Source: Deroplatys truncata
Taxonomy: Eukaryota > Arthropoda > Insecta > Mantodea > Mantidae
Direction of reading: 5' to 3'
Length of the DNA stretch: 64,000 bases
Assembly: GCA_030765065.1 (NCBI GenBank)
Contig: CM060985.1
Coordinates: 6,572,001 to 6,636,000 of the forward strand
Shown here: piece by piece, positions 28,887-38,662 of the stretch
Layout: each line of letters begins with the position of its first letter
Numbering within the stretch: the stretch's first letter is position 1
Translations under genes and position numbers: made by a program
The notes under the pieces: generated by a model
Told to the model about the DNA's origin: nothing
Database searches by the model: none
Seen by the model: the letters and a program-made list of their open reading frames with translations, nothing else

Positions 28887-29077
28887 ATTAACATGTCAGC
28901 AGAAATATATTGGTACATTTCATATTAGAGCAGTGCAATACCATAATATTGATGCAGTCCTTATGGTTTACCCAGTTTTTAAACATGGAATGAACTTTTA
29001 ATTAATTTAATTTACCCCCTTAAGATAGAGATTCTATTAGAAACGGATGAGATCGGAGAGCACGAAAGGCCTGTCGA
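28887..29077. other. AT-rich junction DNA after satellite 1
   Basis: No satellite unit, no open frame and no recognisable gene. A short stretch, ccttatggtttacccagttt near 28,960, resembles a motif of the dispersed family found further right, so this may be decayed repeat DNA. The change from satellite to this sequence is abrupt, within a unit. Confidence 0.5.
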
Positions 29078-29320
29078 TATTCAGTTGTTTCTCGCGATGT
29101 CGTGGAAACAGTATGGAATTTTAAGGCCAGCATATAGCGCCCAGTTGTTAAACATTTGACTATCGTTGTTCTCTATAACGAAAGGTGTAATGTAGCTGTT
29201 TCTGTAAAGGTTTATCTCCATTAACATGAAGTAAACAGAAAAATAAATGTTCGTAAAAATAATATGCAAAAAAACAATATATGCAAGTCATGTGAATGTA
29301 ACACTTCAAATTTTTGTTGT
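29078..29320 (-). repeat. Dispersed-family end fragment, near copy of 44,398-44,635
   Basis: The stretch starting at tcagttgtttctcgcgatgt, through the gactatcg and gttctctat motifs to catgtgaatgtaac, closely matches 44,398-44,635 in the same orientation, with scattered substitutions and small indels. It corresponds to one end of the dispersed family. I set its strand as minus because the longer family member at 43,810-44,640 lies that way relative to the reference copy at 29,330. The small minus-strand open frame across it is not conserved in the second copy and is not a gene. Confidence 0.65.
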
Positions 29321-29329
29321 ATCATGCGA

Positions 29330-30255
29330 AGGGGATATAATACAAAAAATCTGATGTTTTACACTCACATAACTTTCTCTACTCTTGTATAAACTATTTT
29401 TACAAACGCCTATTCTTCATCTACTTCATGTTAATCGAGATAAACATTTGCAGAGTCTATCTTATTGCTAATTTTCTTGTAGATGTAAGCGGAAAATATA
29501 TTTAAAAGGGCAATATAGAAAAACAGTAGCCTTTAAGCACATACATATCTCTTAATAGCTGGTTGCTAGGTGCAGCACCATTCCCTTTGCTACAGATTAA
29601 TACTTTGTATAACCAAGACAAAAAATGAATAACGAATTCCCATTTAAGAAAATAAGTATTGAAACATTTAAGGGAATAACAAGCAATATCTCGAAAATGG
29701 TTCACTCAACAACAAAAATGTATATGAATAAATTGTGTATTTTAACGCGATCTACATCTTTTGTGTAGAAAAAGTTTGTCTATCTCTTATGGTTTACAAG
29801 TTTACCAAAAGTCGTTTACAATGAAGAATACTTTTAGAGACATTCCCAGAAAATTCAAGATATACATTTTATTTGTCATGAAAATATCTTAAACATATGA
29901 TATTTAAATCAAAATCATTAGAGCCATTTTTGAGAAAATTAAACTTATCGAAAAATGTTCCATGTTAAGGGTACTCTGGGGTGGGGGGATTTTCTTGAAA
30001 ACCTTCGTGTCGCATCTCTGGAAGATACTGAACCTAAATACGAAGTTTGGTGTTTATCCGACTGTTCGTTTCTGAGTTATGCTGTTCACAGGCAGACACA
30101 CAGACAGACACACACACGCACATGTTTCCAAAAATGCTTTTTTTGGATTCAGGGGATCTCAACACATGTATTTCCGGTGAAATCTCGGTATCGAATTTTT
30201 GGGTGGAATACAATACTTCCCCTACTTACTATACGTAGTAGAGAAAGTAAAAAGG
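29330..30255 (+). repeat. Dispersed repeat family copy A (reference copy)
   Basis: About 0.9 kb, used here as the plus-orientation reference for an unclassified family with at least nine copies or fragments in the spacer. One end carries actttctctac (29,371) and the other gtagagaaagt (30,238), an inverted pair. Internal landmarks are ttatggtttacaagttt, atacattttatttgtcatga, atcaaaatcattagagcc, a cag/aca-rich microsatellite at 30,091-30,121 and a gtgaaatctcggtat motif. A plus frame at 29,955-30,263 (102 codons) has a partial counterpart in copy C, but other copies are riddled with stops, so I do not call a gene. The class is unknown: a non-autonomous DNA element is possible because of the inverted ends. 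Confidence 0.6.
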
Positions 30256-30423
30256 TCCATTAATACGTACACAGTTGATTGTTATCTCACTTCTCTATGC
30301 ATTCAAATAATTTGTGCTGTATGAACAGAATTAAGATTGAAGGTGGCGAAAAAAAACAGAGTTTTCCCTTTAGGGTTTCCATGAAAACAACCCAAACTAA
30401 GAACGTAGCGATAGTCGACTGAT
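30256..30423. other. Spacer before satellite 2, nothing recognised
   Basis: About 170 bp with no satellite unit. A minus-strand open frame crosses into the satellite, but it shows no domain and is an accident of the 95-bp unit. The first satellite 2 unit follows directly after gtcgactgata. Confidence 0.5.
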
Positions 30424-33400
30424 AGACAACCTGACACATGTGGACATGAAGCTGATACCTATAGCTGTTCACAAAACATTGGCAAGCAGCACGCGTGTTC
30501 TCCAGGTAATTTGTCAGCAGACAACATGACACATGTGGACATGAAGTTAATACCTATAGCTGTTGACGAAACATTGGCAAGCAGCACGCGTGTTCTCCAG
30601 GTAATTTGTCAGCAGACAACATGACACATGTGGACATGAAGCTGATACCTATAGCTGTTGACGAAACATTGGCAAGCAGCACGCGTGTTCTCCAGGTAAT
30701 TTGTCAGCAGACAACATGACACATGTGGACATGAAGCTGATACCTATAGCTGTTGACAAAACATTGGCAAGCAGCACGCGTGTTCTCCAGGTAATTTGTC
30801 AGCAGACAACATGACACATGTGGACATGAAGCTGATACCTACAGCTGTTGACAAAACACTGGCAAGCAGCACGCGTGTTCCCCAGGTAATTTGTCAGCAG
30901 ACAACATGACACATGTGGACATGAAGCTGATACCTACAGCTGTTGACGAAACACTGGCAAGCAGCACGCGTGTTCCCCAGGTAATTTGTCAGCAGACAAC
31001 ATGACACATGTGAACATGAAGCTCATACCTGCAGCTGTTGACGAAACATTGGCAAGCAGCACGCGTGCTCCCCAGGTAATTTGTCAGCAGACAACATGAC
31101 ACATGTGGACATGAAGCTGATACCTGCAGCTGTTGACGAAACATTGGCAAGCAGCACACGTGTTCTCCAGGTAATTTGTCAGCAGACATATTGACACATG
31201 TGGACATGAAGCTGATACCTATAGCTGTTGACAAAACACTGGCAAGCAGCACGCGTGTTCCCCAGGTAATTTGTCAGCAGACAACATGACACATGTGGAC
31301 ATGAAGCTGATACCTGCAGCTGTTGACGAAACATTGGCAAGCAGCACGCGTGTTCTCCAGGTAATTTGTCAGCAGACATATTGACACATGTGGACATGAA
31401 GCTGATACCTATAGCTGTTGACGAAACCCTGGCAAGCAGCACACGTGTTCTCCAGGTAATTTGGCAGCAGACAACCTGACACATGTGGACATGAAGCTGA
31501 TACCTACAGCTGTTGACGAAACACTGGCAAGCAGCACGCGTGTTCTCCAGGTAATTTGGCAGCAGACAACCTGACACATGTGGACATGAAGCTGATACCT
31601 ATAGCTGTTGACAAAACACTGGCAAGCAGCACGCGTGTTCTCCAGGTAATTTGGCAGCAGACAACCTGACACATGTGGACATGAAGCTGATACCTATAGC
31701 TGTTGACAAAACACTGGCAAGCAGCACGCGTGTTCTCCAGGTAATTTGGCAGCAGACAACATGACACATGTGGACATGAAGCTGATACCTGCAGCTGTTG
31801 ACGAAACATTGGCAAGTAGCACACGTGTTCTCCAGGTAATTTGTCAGCAGACAACATGACACATGTGGACATGAAGCTGATACCTACAGCTGTTGACGAA
31901 ACACTGGCAAGCAGCACGCGTGTTCCCCAGGTAATTTGTCAGCAGACAACATGACACATGTGGACATGAAGCTGATACCTACAGCTGTTGACGAAACACT
32001 GGCAAGCAGCACGCGTGTTCTCCAGGTAATTTGGCAGCAGACATATTGACACATGTGGACATGAAGCTGATACCTACAGCTGTTGACGAAACCCTGGCAA
32101 GCAGCACGCGTGTTCTCCAGGTAATTTGGCAGCAGACAACATGACACATGTGGACATGAAGCTGATACCTATAGCTGTTGACGAAACATTGGCAAGCAGC
32201 ACGCGTGTTCTCCAGGTAATTTGGCAGCAGACAACATGACACATGTGGACATGAAGGTGATACCTATAGCTGTTGACGAAACAATGGCAAGCAGCACGCG
32301 TGTTCTCCAGGTAATTTGTCAGCAGACAACATGACACATGTGGACATGAAGCTGATACCTATAGCTGTTGACGAAACACTGGCAAGCAGCACACGTGTTC
32401 TCCAGGTAATTTGTCAGCAGACATATTGACACATGTGGACATGAAGCTGATACCTATAGCTGTTGACAAAACATTGGCAAGCAGCACGCGTGTTCTCCAG
32501 GTAATTTGGCAGCAGACAACATGACACATGTGGACATGAAGCTGATACCTGCTGCTGTTGACGAAACATTGGCAAGCAGCACACGTGTTCCCCAGGTAAT
32601 TTGTCAGCAGACAACATGACACATGTGGACATGAAGCTGATACCTATAGCTGTTGACGAAACATTGGCAAGCAGCACACGTGTTCTCCAGGTAATTTGGC
32701 AGCAGACAACCTGACACATGTGGACATGAAGCTGATACCTATAGCTGTTGACGAAACATTGGCAAGCAGCACGCGTGTTCTCCAGGTAATTTGTCAGCAG
32801 ACAACCTGACACATGTGGACATGAAGCTGATACCTACAGCTGTTGACGAAACATTGGCAAGCAGCACGCGTGTTCTCCAGGTAATTTGGCAGCAGACAAC
32901 ATGACACATGTGGACATGAAGCTGATACCTATAGCTGTTGACGAAACATTGGCAAGCAGCACGCGTGTTCTCCAGGTAATTTGGCAGCAGACATATTGAT
33001 ACATGTGGACATGAAGCTGATACCTATAGCTGTTGACGAAACATTGGCAAGCAGCACGCGTGTTCTCCAGGTAATTTGTCAGCAGACAACATGACACATG
33101 TGGACATGAAGCTGATACCTGCAGCTGTTGACGAAACATTGGCAAGCAGCACGCGTGTTCTCCAGGTAATTTGTCAGCAGACAACATGACACATGTGGAC
33201 ATGAAGCTGATACCTGCAGCTGTTGACGAAACATTGGCAAGCAGCACGCGTGTTCTCCAGGTAATTTGGCAGCAGACATATTGACACATGTGGACATGAA
33301 GCTGATACCTACAGCTGTTGACAAAACATTGGCAAGCAGCACGCGTGTTCCCCAGGTAATTTGTCAGCAGACAACATGACACATGTGGACATGAAGCTGA

Positions 33401-33772
33401 TACCTATAGCTGTTGACGAAACATTGGCAAGCAGCACGCGTGTTCTCCAGGTAATTTGTCAGCAGACATATTGACACATGTGGACATGAAGCTGATACCT
33501 ATAGCTGTTGACAAAACACTGGCAAGCAGCACGCGTGTTCTCCAGGTAATTTGGCAGCAGACAACATGACACATGTGGACATGAAGCTGATACCTGCTGC
33601 TGTTGACGAAACATTGGCAAGCAGCACACGTGTTCCCCAGGTAATTTGGCAGCAGACAACATGACACATGTGGACATGAAGCTGATACCTACAGCTGTTG
33701 ACGAAACACTGGCAAGCAGCACGCGTGTTCCCCAGGTAATTTGTCAGCAGACAACATGACACATGTGGACAT

Positions 33773-33792
33773 GAAGCTGATGACGAAACATT
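33773..33792. repeat. Satellite 2 unit with 13-bp deletion (first)
   Basis: Here gctga runs straight into tgacg, so the 13 bases tacctatagctgt (or a variant) are missing and the unit is 82 bp. The two sides share tga, consistent with a microhomology-mediated or slippage deletion. The same deletion recurs at 34,431. Confidence 0.85.
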
Positions 33793-34424
33793 GGCAAGCA
33801 GCACGCGTGTTCTCCAGGTAATTTGTCAGCAGACAACATGACACATGTGGACATGAAGCTGATACCTGCAGCTGTTGACGAAACATTGGCAAGCAGCACG
33901 CGTGTTCTCCAGGTAATTTGGCAGCAGACAACATGACACTTGTGGACATGAAGCTGATACCTATAGCTGTTGACGAAACATTGGCAAGCAGCACGCGTGT
34001 TCTCCAGGTAATTTGTCAGCAGACAACATGACACTTGTGGACATGAAGCTGATACCTATAGCTGTTGACGAAACACTGGCAAGCAGCACACGTGTTCTCC
34101 AGGTAATTTGTCAGCAGACATATTGACACATGTGGACATGAAGCTGATACCTATAGCTGTTGACGAAACACTGGCAAGCAGCACGCGTGTTCTCCAGGTA
34201 ATTTGTCAGCAGACATATTGACACATGTGGACATGAAGCTGATACCTATAGCTTTTGACGAAACATTGGCAAGCAGCACACGTGTTCTCCAGGTAATTTG
34301 TCAGCAGACAACATGACACTTGTGGACATGAAGCTCATACCTATAGCTGTTGACGAAACACTGGCAAGCAGCACGCGTGTTCTCCAGGTAATTTGTCAGC
34401 AGACAACATGACACATGTGGACAT

Positions 34425-34444
34425 GAAGCTGATGACGAAACATT
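34425..34444. repeat. Satellite 2 unit with 13-bp deletion (second)
   Basis: Identical 13-bp deletion in a second 82-bp unit. The start of gatgac lies 652 bp after the first (33,779 to 34,431), which equals seven 95-bp units minus 13. That exact phase fits spread of one event by unequal exchange or conversion, although two separate tga-mediated events are possible. Confidence 0.8.
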
Positions 34445-34858
34445 GGCAAGCAGCACGCGTGTTCTCCAGGTAATTTGTCAGCAGACAACATGACGCATGT
34501 GGACATGAAGCTGATACCTATAGCTGTTGACAACATATTGGCAAGCAGCACACGTGTTCTCCAGGTAATTTGTCAGCAGACAACATGACACATGTGGACA
34601 TGAAGCTGATACCTATAGCTGTTGACGAAACATTGGCAAGCAGCACGCGTGTTCTCCAGGTAATTTGGCAGCAGACATATTGACACATGTGGACATGAAG
34701 CTGATACCTATAGCTGTTGACAAAACACTGGCAAGCAGCACGCGTGTTCTCCAGGTAATTTGGCAGCAGACAACATGACACATGTGGACATGAAGCTGAT
34801 ACCTGCTGCTGTTGACGAAACATTGGCAAGCAGCACGCGTGTTCCCCAGGTAATTTGC

Positions 34859-35224
34859 ACGCCGGGTCACGCGTGACGTAACGCAGCGACGGCGCTGTTT
34901 AGAGAATGTTTGCAAGACCATATCGATTTAATATTTCCGTATGCACCGGCCGGGACATATTCTGCCCCTGGTCGCTCTTCACGAGTACTTGTTGATCCTA
35001 TCGAAAAGAATCGATCTTTCTCGATAAACGGCTTTGTGCCTTTCGTCTTATTTACTTCTACAAGTTCCATAGTGTTTACATTTATGTAAGAGAAAGTTTT
35101 TGTAACAGATAGTAGCATGTTGTGTTTGTTGATGAAATGAAGGGCTAAGTGACCAAAAAATAAAATGCATTGCCTATTTACCTAAGTTCAGTAGAGGTTG
35201 TATCTTAAAATGAACTGTATATAT
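34859..35224. other. Spacer after satellite 2, with a 12-bp palindrome
   Basis: The last satellite unit stops within gtaatttg and is followed by GC-richer sequence containing the perfect palindrome gtcacgcgtgac (34,866-34,877). A minus frame of 83 codons spans 34,867-35,118. I do not recognise its product; it has no clear domain, and its end overlaps the array flank. It may be a relic of a mobile element or chance. From about 35,120 the sequence is AT-rich and featureless. Confidence 0.4.
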
Positions 35225-35480
35225 ATCTGGTACTAGAAAAATTTAGTAATCTGGCGAAAAATTGGTAACAATATTTCCCGGAAATACATGTTTTGAGGCG
35301 CCTTAAACCCTCCCAGAAATAAAGCACATTTTAGAAAAGGGGGCGTATGTGAAGAGAATAACATCAAACTTGGTACTGTATGCTACATTAGGACTTTCAC
35401 CCCTACCTGCCCTTTACGTATGCCCCAAAACAGCCCTAACGATATTTACTAAGGCCTGTTTCAAATAAAATGAAATTTCT
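35225..35480 (-). repeat. Dispersed repeat family fragment
   Basis: Carries the family landmarks in minus orientation: cccggaaatacatgttttga, catcaaacttggta, ctgccctttacgta and gccctaacgat. Strongly diverged from the other copies. It lacks the microsatellite position. Confidence 0.55.
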
Positions 35481-36119
35481 GTTAAGTTCTGCTTATTGTA
35501 TTCGTCGTTAAGGGATGACCAACTTGCCAAAGAAATCACATTTTTAGTTTTTTGTGTAATCTTGTTAATTAGAGGTTCCTATTTAATTTGATGTCACTTT
35601 TAGAAATGGTGCCATTTGAGTTGCTCACCCTTGATACAAACTCCTATTCGTTTGCAGTAGAAAGGTAAACTTCAGTCCAGAGGTTTTGCTCTACAGCTGA
35701 AACCACGTGGTTTGTTTCCTCCGTTTTTTGCTTTTTTTGATAAAAACAACGTCCAAGTGTTGTTGTGGATCTACCTTGATGATAACAACATCTTTGGTTG
35801 TTAACAAAAATAGTTGCTGACAAATTTTGATCAAAATATGGTGTAATTAAGACAGTAATGGCATCTTCCTGAATAAACAAATCGTGCCTTATATTATGTG
35901 GCTGTAACATTTGCGGCATCTCCCCTTAAAACACACAATTTATGTAGTATTTTCCGAATATTCTTGATATTGATTTGTTTTTGAAATATTAACGTTTCGT
36001 TGTAGAGGAGAGGAGTTTAAAAACTGGGTCACCATGTGCTGTCTCTGAAACTACGTATGACATCGCGGGAAACAAAGGAGTGGTGACTTAACACCTCAAG
36101 CAAGTAAAAGTATTGGAAA
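35481..36119. other. AT-rich spacer, nothing firmly recognised
   Basis: A minus frame of 91 codons at 35,644-35,919 is free of obvious repeat landmarks, but I recognise no domain or motif in its translation, and it has no signal peptide or membrane segment. It could be a transposon fragment. The rest contains AT-rich sequence with short family-like words. Confidence 0.35.
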
Positions 36120-36610
36120 ATTGAATCAATAAAACGCATATCTCGAAAATGGTTTTCGTCTCTCTCCTGTGGTTTATTAGTTATGAATAAGACGTGGCAT
36201 AATATCCAATACTGTGTTTGTTATCTTTATCCATGTGAATGGAATTTCTTTTCGGAAGGATGTGGAGTTTAAATGGAGAATTGTCCCTAAGAAAGTGAGT
36301 GGGTGGCAGTAACAAGATAGAACTGGGAGGATTCAAGCATGAGACGAACTTCAGTTAACATCACAACAAATCTGATGACCAAATTTTCCTTCAGGCATCA
36401 TTAGTCATTTTAAGTAAACGGTAGTATGAGGCGGGGGGGGGGGAATTTTCTTAAAAATCTTCGTATCAAGGTCTAAGAAGATAGTAGATTTGCTATTCAT
36501 CCCCCTTTTGAATTGTGCACCATTTCGATGAAATCTGGATACGAGAATTTTGGATGGAATACAATACTTCCTCTACCTGCCATGTGGTAAAGAAAGCAAA
36601 AGCGTATTAA
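36120..36610 (+). repeat. Dispersed repeat family copy with poly-G tract
   Basis: Plus-orientation copy, from atatctcgaaaatggtttt through aattttcttaaaaatcttcg to gaatacaatacttcctctac and ggtaaagaaag, matching copy A from about 29,690 to its end with internal losses. A homopolymer of 11 G lies at 36,433-36,443, where copy A has the shorter ggggtgggggg. Confidence 0.55.
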
Positions 36611-37214
36611 GATGTAGGTACATGTTTCCTGCAGCATCTCTTACGGTTTACCAGTTATACAACATGCATTAGTAAAGAAGGGAATTATTCCACATTTGTC
36701 ATGTAAATACGGTGAGGTCACTATGCAGTCGCTGTTTTGTGTTCGTGCTGTAGTGGTGCATTTTAAAGGTGAAACTTTATTCAAGACATGTGTTGATTTG
36801 CTTAAGAGTGTCTACTGCAATGGCTGCCGAGAAATTCAACACATTTCCTGATGTTCCACTGTTGGTTAATAACAACGAAAACCAGATATTCTAACTGTAC
36901 TGTGCTCTATTTGTGGAGAAAAGTCAAGTTTATAGGAGCAATATAAAAACAGAAATTATGAGCATTAACAACAACAACTTACGGATGTGAATGGAAATTT
37001 CATTGGATGATGTCAGGAATGTGTTTACGCAGATGGACACAAGTTGTGGTGCATGTTACTACCATTCGTGAGTAAGTAACGCGAGAGTAACGGAACGAAA
37101 AACAGTGTGTGGAGCACGTATACGCGTGGCCTCGCCATAAAACGACCGCGCTGTATATGGTACTTTTATAAAAATCGTTGAGGCATTATTGGCGAAATCA
37201 GAAATAACGAAAAC
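36611..37214. other. Spacer with short unassigned open frames
   Basis: Contains a short family word (ctcttacggtttaccagtta near 36,639). There is a 42-codon plus frame at 36,723-36,851 and an overlapping 24-codon frame that begins atggctgccgag near 36,821. Neither has a recognisable motif, and both are too short to call. From about 37,050 a GC-richer stretch resembles the catggaaacagtgtggagc segment of the family. Confidence 0.35.
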
Positions 37215-37340
37215 GTTTGCATATAAAGGATAACTTGGGGTTACGGGATATTCTGAAGTTAAATACTAAATTTGGTATTTATACGACTTTTGTTTTTGAG
37301 TTATGCTGTTGACAAACACACACTCACCTCTCTCTAAAGT
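37215..37340 (+). repeat. Dispersed repeat family fragment (plus)
   Basis: Short plus fragment with ttggtatttatacgactttt, gagttatgctgttgac and a cacaca-rich tract at the microsatellite position. It abuts a minus copy, giving an inverted arrangement. Confidence 0.5.
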
Positions 37341-37344
37341 GCCT

Positions 37345-37990
37345 TTTTAATTTCCCCAGTATAAAGTATTCCATTTCACCCAAAAATTCTATACAAGGAT
37401 CATCCCGGAAACACATGTTTTAAGGCATCTGAATAAGGAAAAACAATCTTACAAAAAGGTGTGTGCACAGCATAACCGGAAAACAAAATATCGAATAAAT
37501 ACCACTTGAACATCTTTCAAAGATAGGACACGAACATTTCCAAACTGCCCTTTACATGGAACAATATTCGTCACTTGTTTTTCTCAAAAAGTGCCTTAAC
37601 GTTTTTGTTTAAATTGCCATATACGTAGTAAGATAAATAAAATGTATATCTTGACTTATCTGTGAAGTGCTCTGAATGAATTTTGTGTAAGTGGTACCTA
37701 AACAAAATCTTACTACACGGTCATATATTCATCGTTAAAACATACAATGGATGTAAAATAATGTTTTTATTTTTATATTGATTTTGTTTTTGAAGTCCTA
37801 AGTCGCTATTCGTGTTTTTCCTCGTTTCAGAGTATAGCATTTCACAGGCATAGGAGCCTGTTTTTAAACCTTTCACTATCATTCTTGTTGTGCCTACAAG
37901 AAAATGTGTAAACGTTCGTGCAGATTAGACAGACAAATAAACTTGCACCAGTTAAATAAACGATAGTGGGTAGAGAAACTCGCATAAACG
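37345..37990 (-). repeat. Dispersed repeat family copy (minus)
   Basis: Minus-orientation copy. It runs through gaaacacatgttttaaggca, agcataaccggaaaac, tgccctttacatggaac, aaatgtatatcttgac and tgaatgaattttgtgtaa to an end with gtgggtagagaaactcgcat (37,967). Most landmarks of copies B and C are present in the same order. Confidence 0.58.
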
Positions 37991-38277
37991 TTTCTTCTAA
38001 TTTAGCCAATATTTGTTTCTCGCCATTTTACTGTGCTCATTGGTGAAAAAGCCTGTTATGTGGTTTTTGTGAATTTCTGTTGGTGCCTTACGGAAGATTT
38101 CTAACTCAAAATTATGTAAGAGAAGAAAACCAGCTTTTGGGCGCAATTTTATGTTTAAAAAGCTAACTGTTGAACAGCTGAGTGAAAAACTTGCTCTTAT
38201 CATTTCAGAGACCTTGCAAAAAATTATCATTTTACAATTCGGTTTCTAGGTAACAGTTAAAAGCAGGAAACACGTTT
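37991..38277. other. Spacer, nothing recognised
   Basis: A 77-codon minus frame covers 37,997-38,230. I see no domain, motif or repeat landmark in it and would not call it a gene without outside evidence. Confidence 0.3.
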
Positions 38278-38405
38278 ACTTTCTTTACTACACTTACTTT
38301 ATCAGATATACGATTTCACCTAAAATTTGATACCGAGATTTCACCGAAAATGCAAGTTTTGAGACCCCTTGGGTGAAAAAAAGTATTTTAGAAAAAGATC
38401 TCCCT

Positions 38406-38408
<3 letters not shown>

Positions 38409-38446
<38 letters not shown>
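38409..38446. repeat. (TG)19 microsatellite
   Basis: Thirty-eight bases of uninterrupted tg, preceded by ccctctc. It occupies the position in copy E where other copies have short tg/ca-rich words, such as gtgtgtgcacagcataacc near 37,462 and gcgtatgtgtgtccctgaa near 44,656. Confidence 0.97.
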
Positions 38447-38447
<1 letters not shown>

Positions 38448-38456
38448 TTAGCATAA

Positions 38457-38464
38457 CTCATAAC
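38457..38464. repeat. Target site duplication, left (ctcataac)
   Basis: Eight bases directly before the left terminal inverted repeat. They match the eight after the right one (39,319-39,326, cttataaa) at six of eight positions. Eight-base duplications are the hAT hallmark; the mismatches fit an old insertion. Confidence 0.7.
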
Positions 38465-38484
38465 TAGGGCCCGGAGTTTTAGGT
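38465..38484 (+). repeat. hAT left terminal inverted repeat
   Basis: Twenty bases starting tagggcccgg. They differ from the reverse complement of the right end at positions 7 and 12 only. Confidence 0.85.
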
Positions 38485-38662
38485 TTTAACCTATATTTTC
38501 CTCGCTTTTTAATTAACACTTTTCAAGATATATAGTTGTTTCACACTTTCTGGAGCAGAGTATGCGAATTTGATTAACCTAAAAAAACCTAAATGAGGGG
38601 TTGACACCTAAAATAACCTAAATAGTGTTTTTTTCCTTTTTCGAAATGAATGTTATTTTCAG

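Larger units (their letters stand above)
30424..34858. repeat. Satellite 2: tandem array of a 95-bp unit
   Basis: About 47 head-to-tail units starting at gacaacatgacacatgtgga and ending ccaggtaatttgtcagca. Recurrent variants are aacatg/aacctg/atattg, cctata/cctaca/cctgca/cctgct, gacgaa/gacaaa, cattgg/cactgg/ccctgg, acgcgt/acacgt, tctcc/tcccc and gtcagc/ggcagc. The unit contains several short palindromes: cacatgtg, and acgcgt or acacgtgt. It has no similarity I can see to satellites 1 or 3. Because 95 is not a multiple of three, three successive units are read in three frames, and the minus strand happens to lack stops in many of them. This gives overlapping open frames of up to 182 codons that I do not regard as genes. 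Rare cctgctgctg units at 32,551 and 33,596 lie exactly 11 units apart, and neighbouring variants agree, so there is a multi-unit block duplication here too. Confidence 0.97.

Noticed and set aside
29048..29064. agatcggagagcacg resembling a sequencing adapter
   Set aside because: It has one base missing relative to the common adapter start and does not continue as adapter. The flanking sequence is continuous, so chance is likelier, though a raw-read check would be easy.
30989..34921. Many overlapping minus-strand open frames (87-182 codons) with Cys-rich products such as QCFVNS and HVHMC words
   Set aside because: The 95-bp unit is read in three frames in turn, and the minus strand has no stop in many units. 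Repeated overlapping frames with shared peptides in different frames cannot all be genes. Variants between units change amino acids freely.
34867..35118. 83-codon minus-strand open frame beside satellite 2
   Set aside because: No motif recognised. Its end runs into the satellite flank, so it is probably chance or a transposon remnant.
35644..35919. 91-codon minus-strand open frame as a gene
   Set aside because: No recognisable domain, no start or splice context, and it lies in decayed repeat-rich DNA. It is left as unassigned.
36723..36890. Two short overlapping plus frames with plausible start contexts
   Set aside because: Only 42 and 24 codons, with no motif and no evidence of splicing, so they are not supportable as genes.
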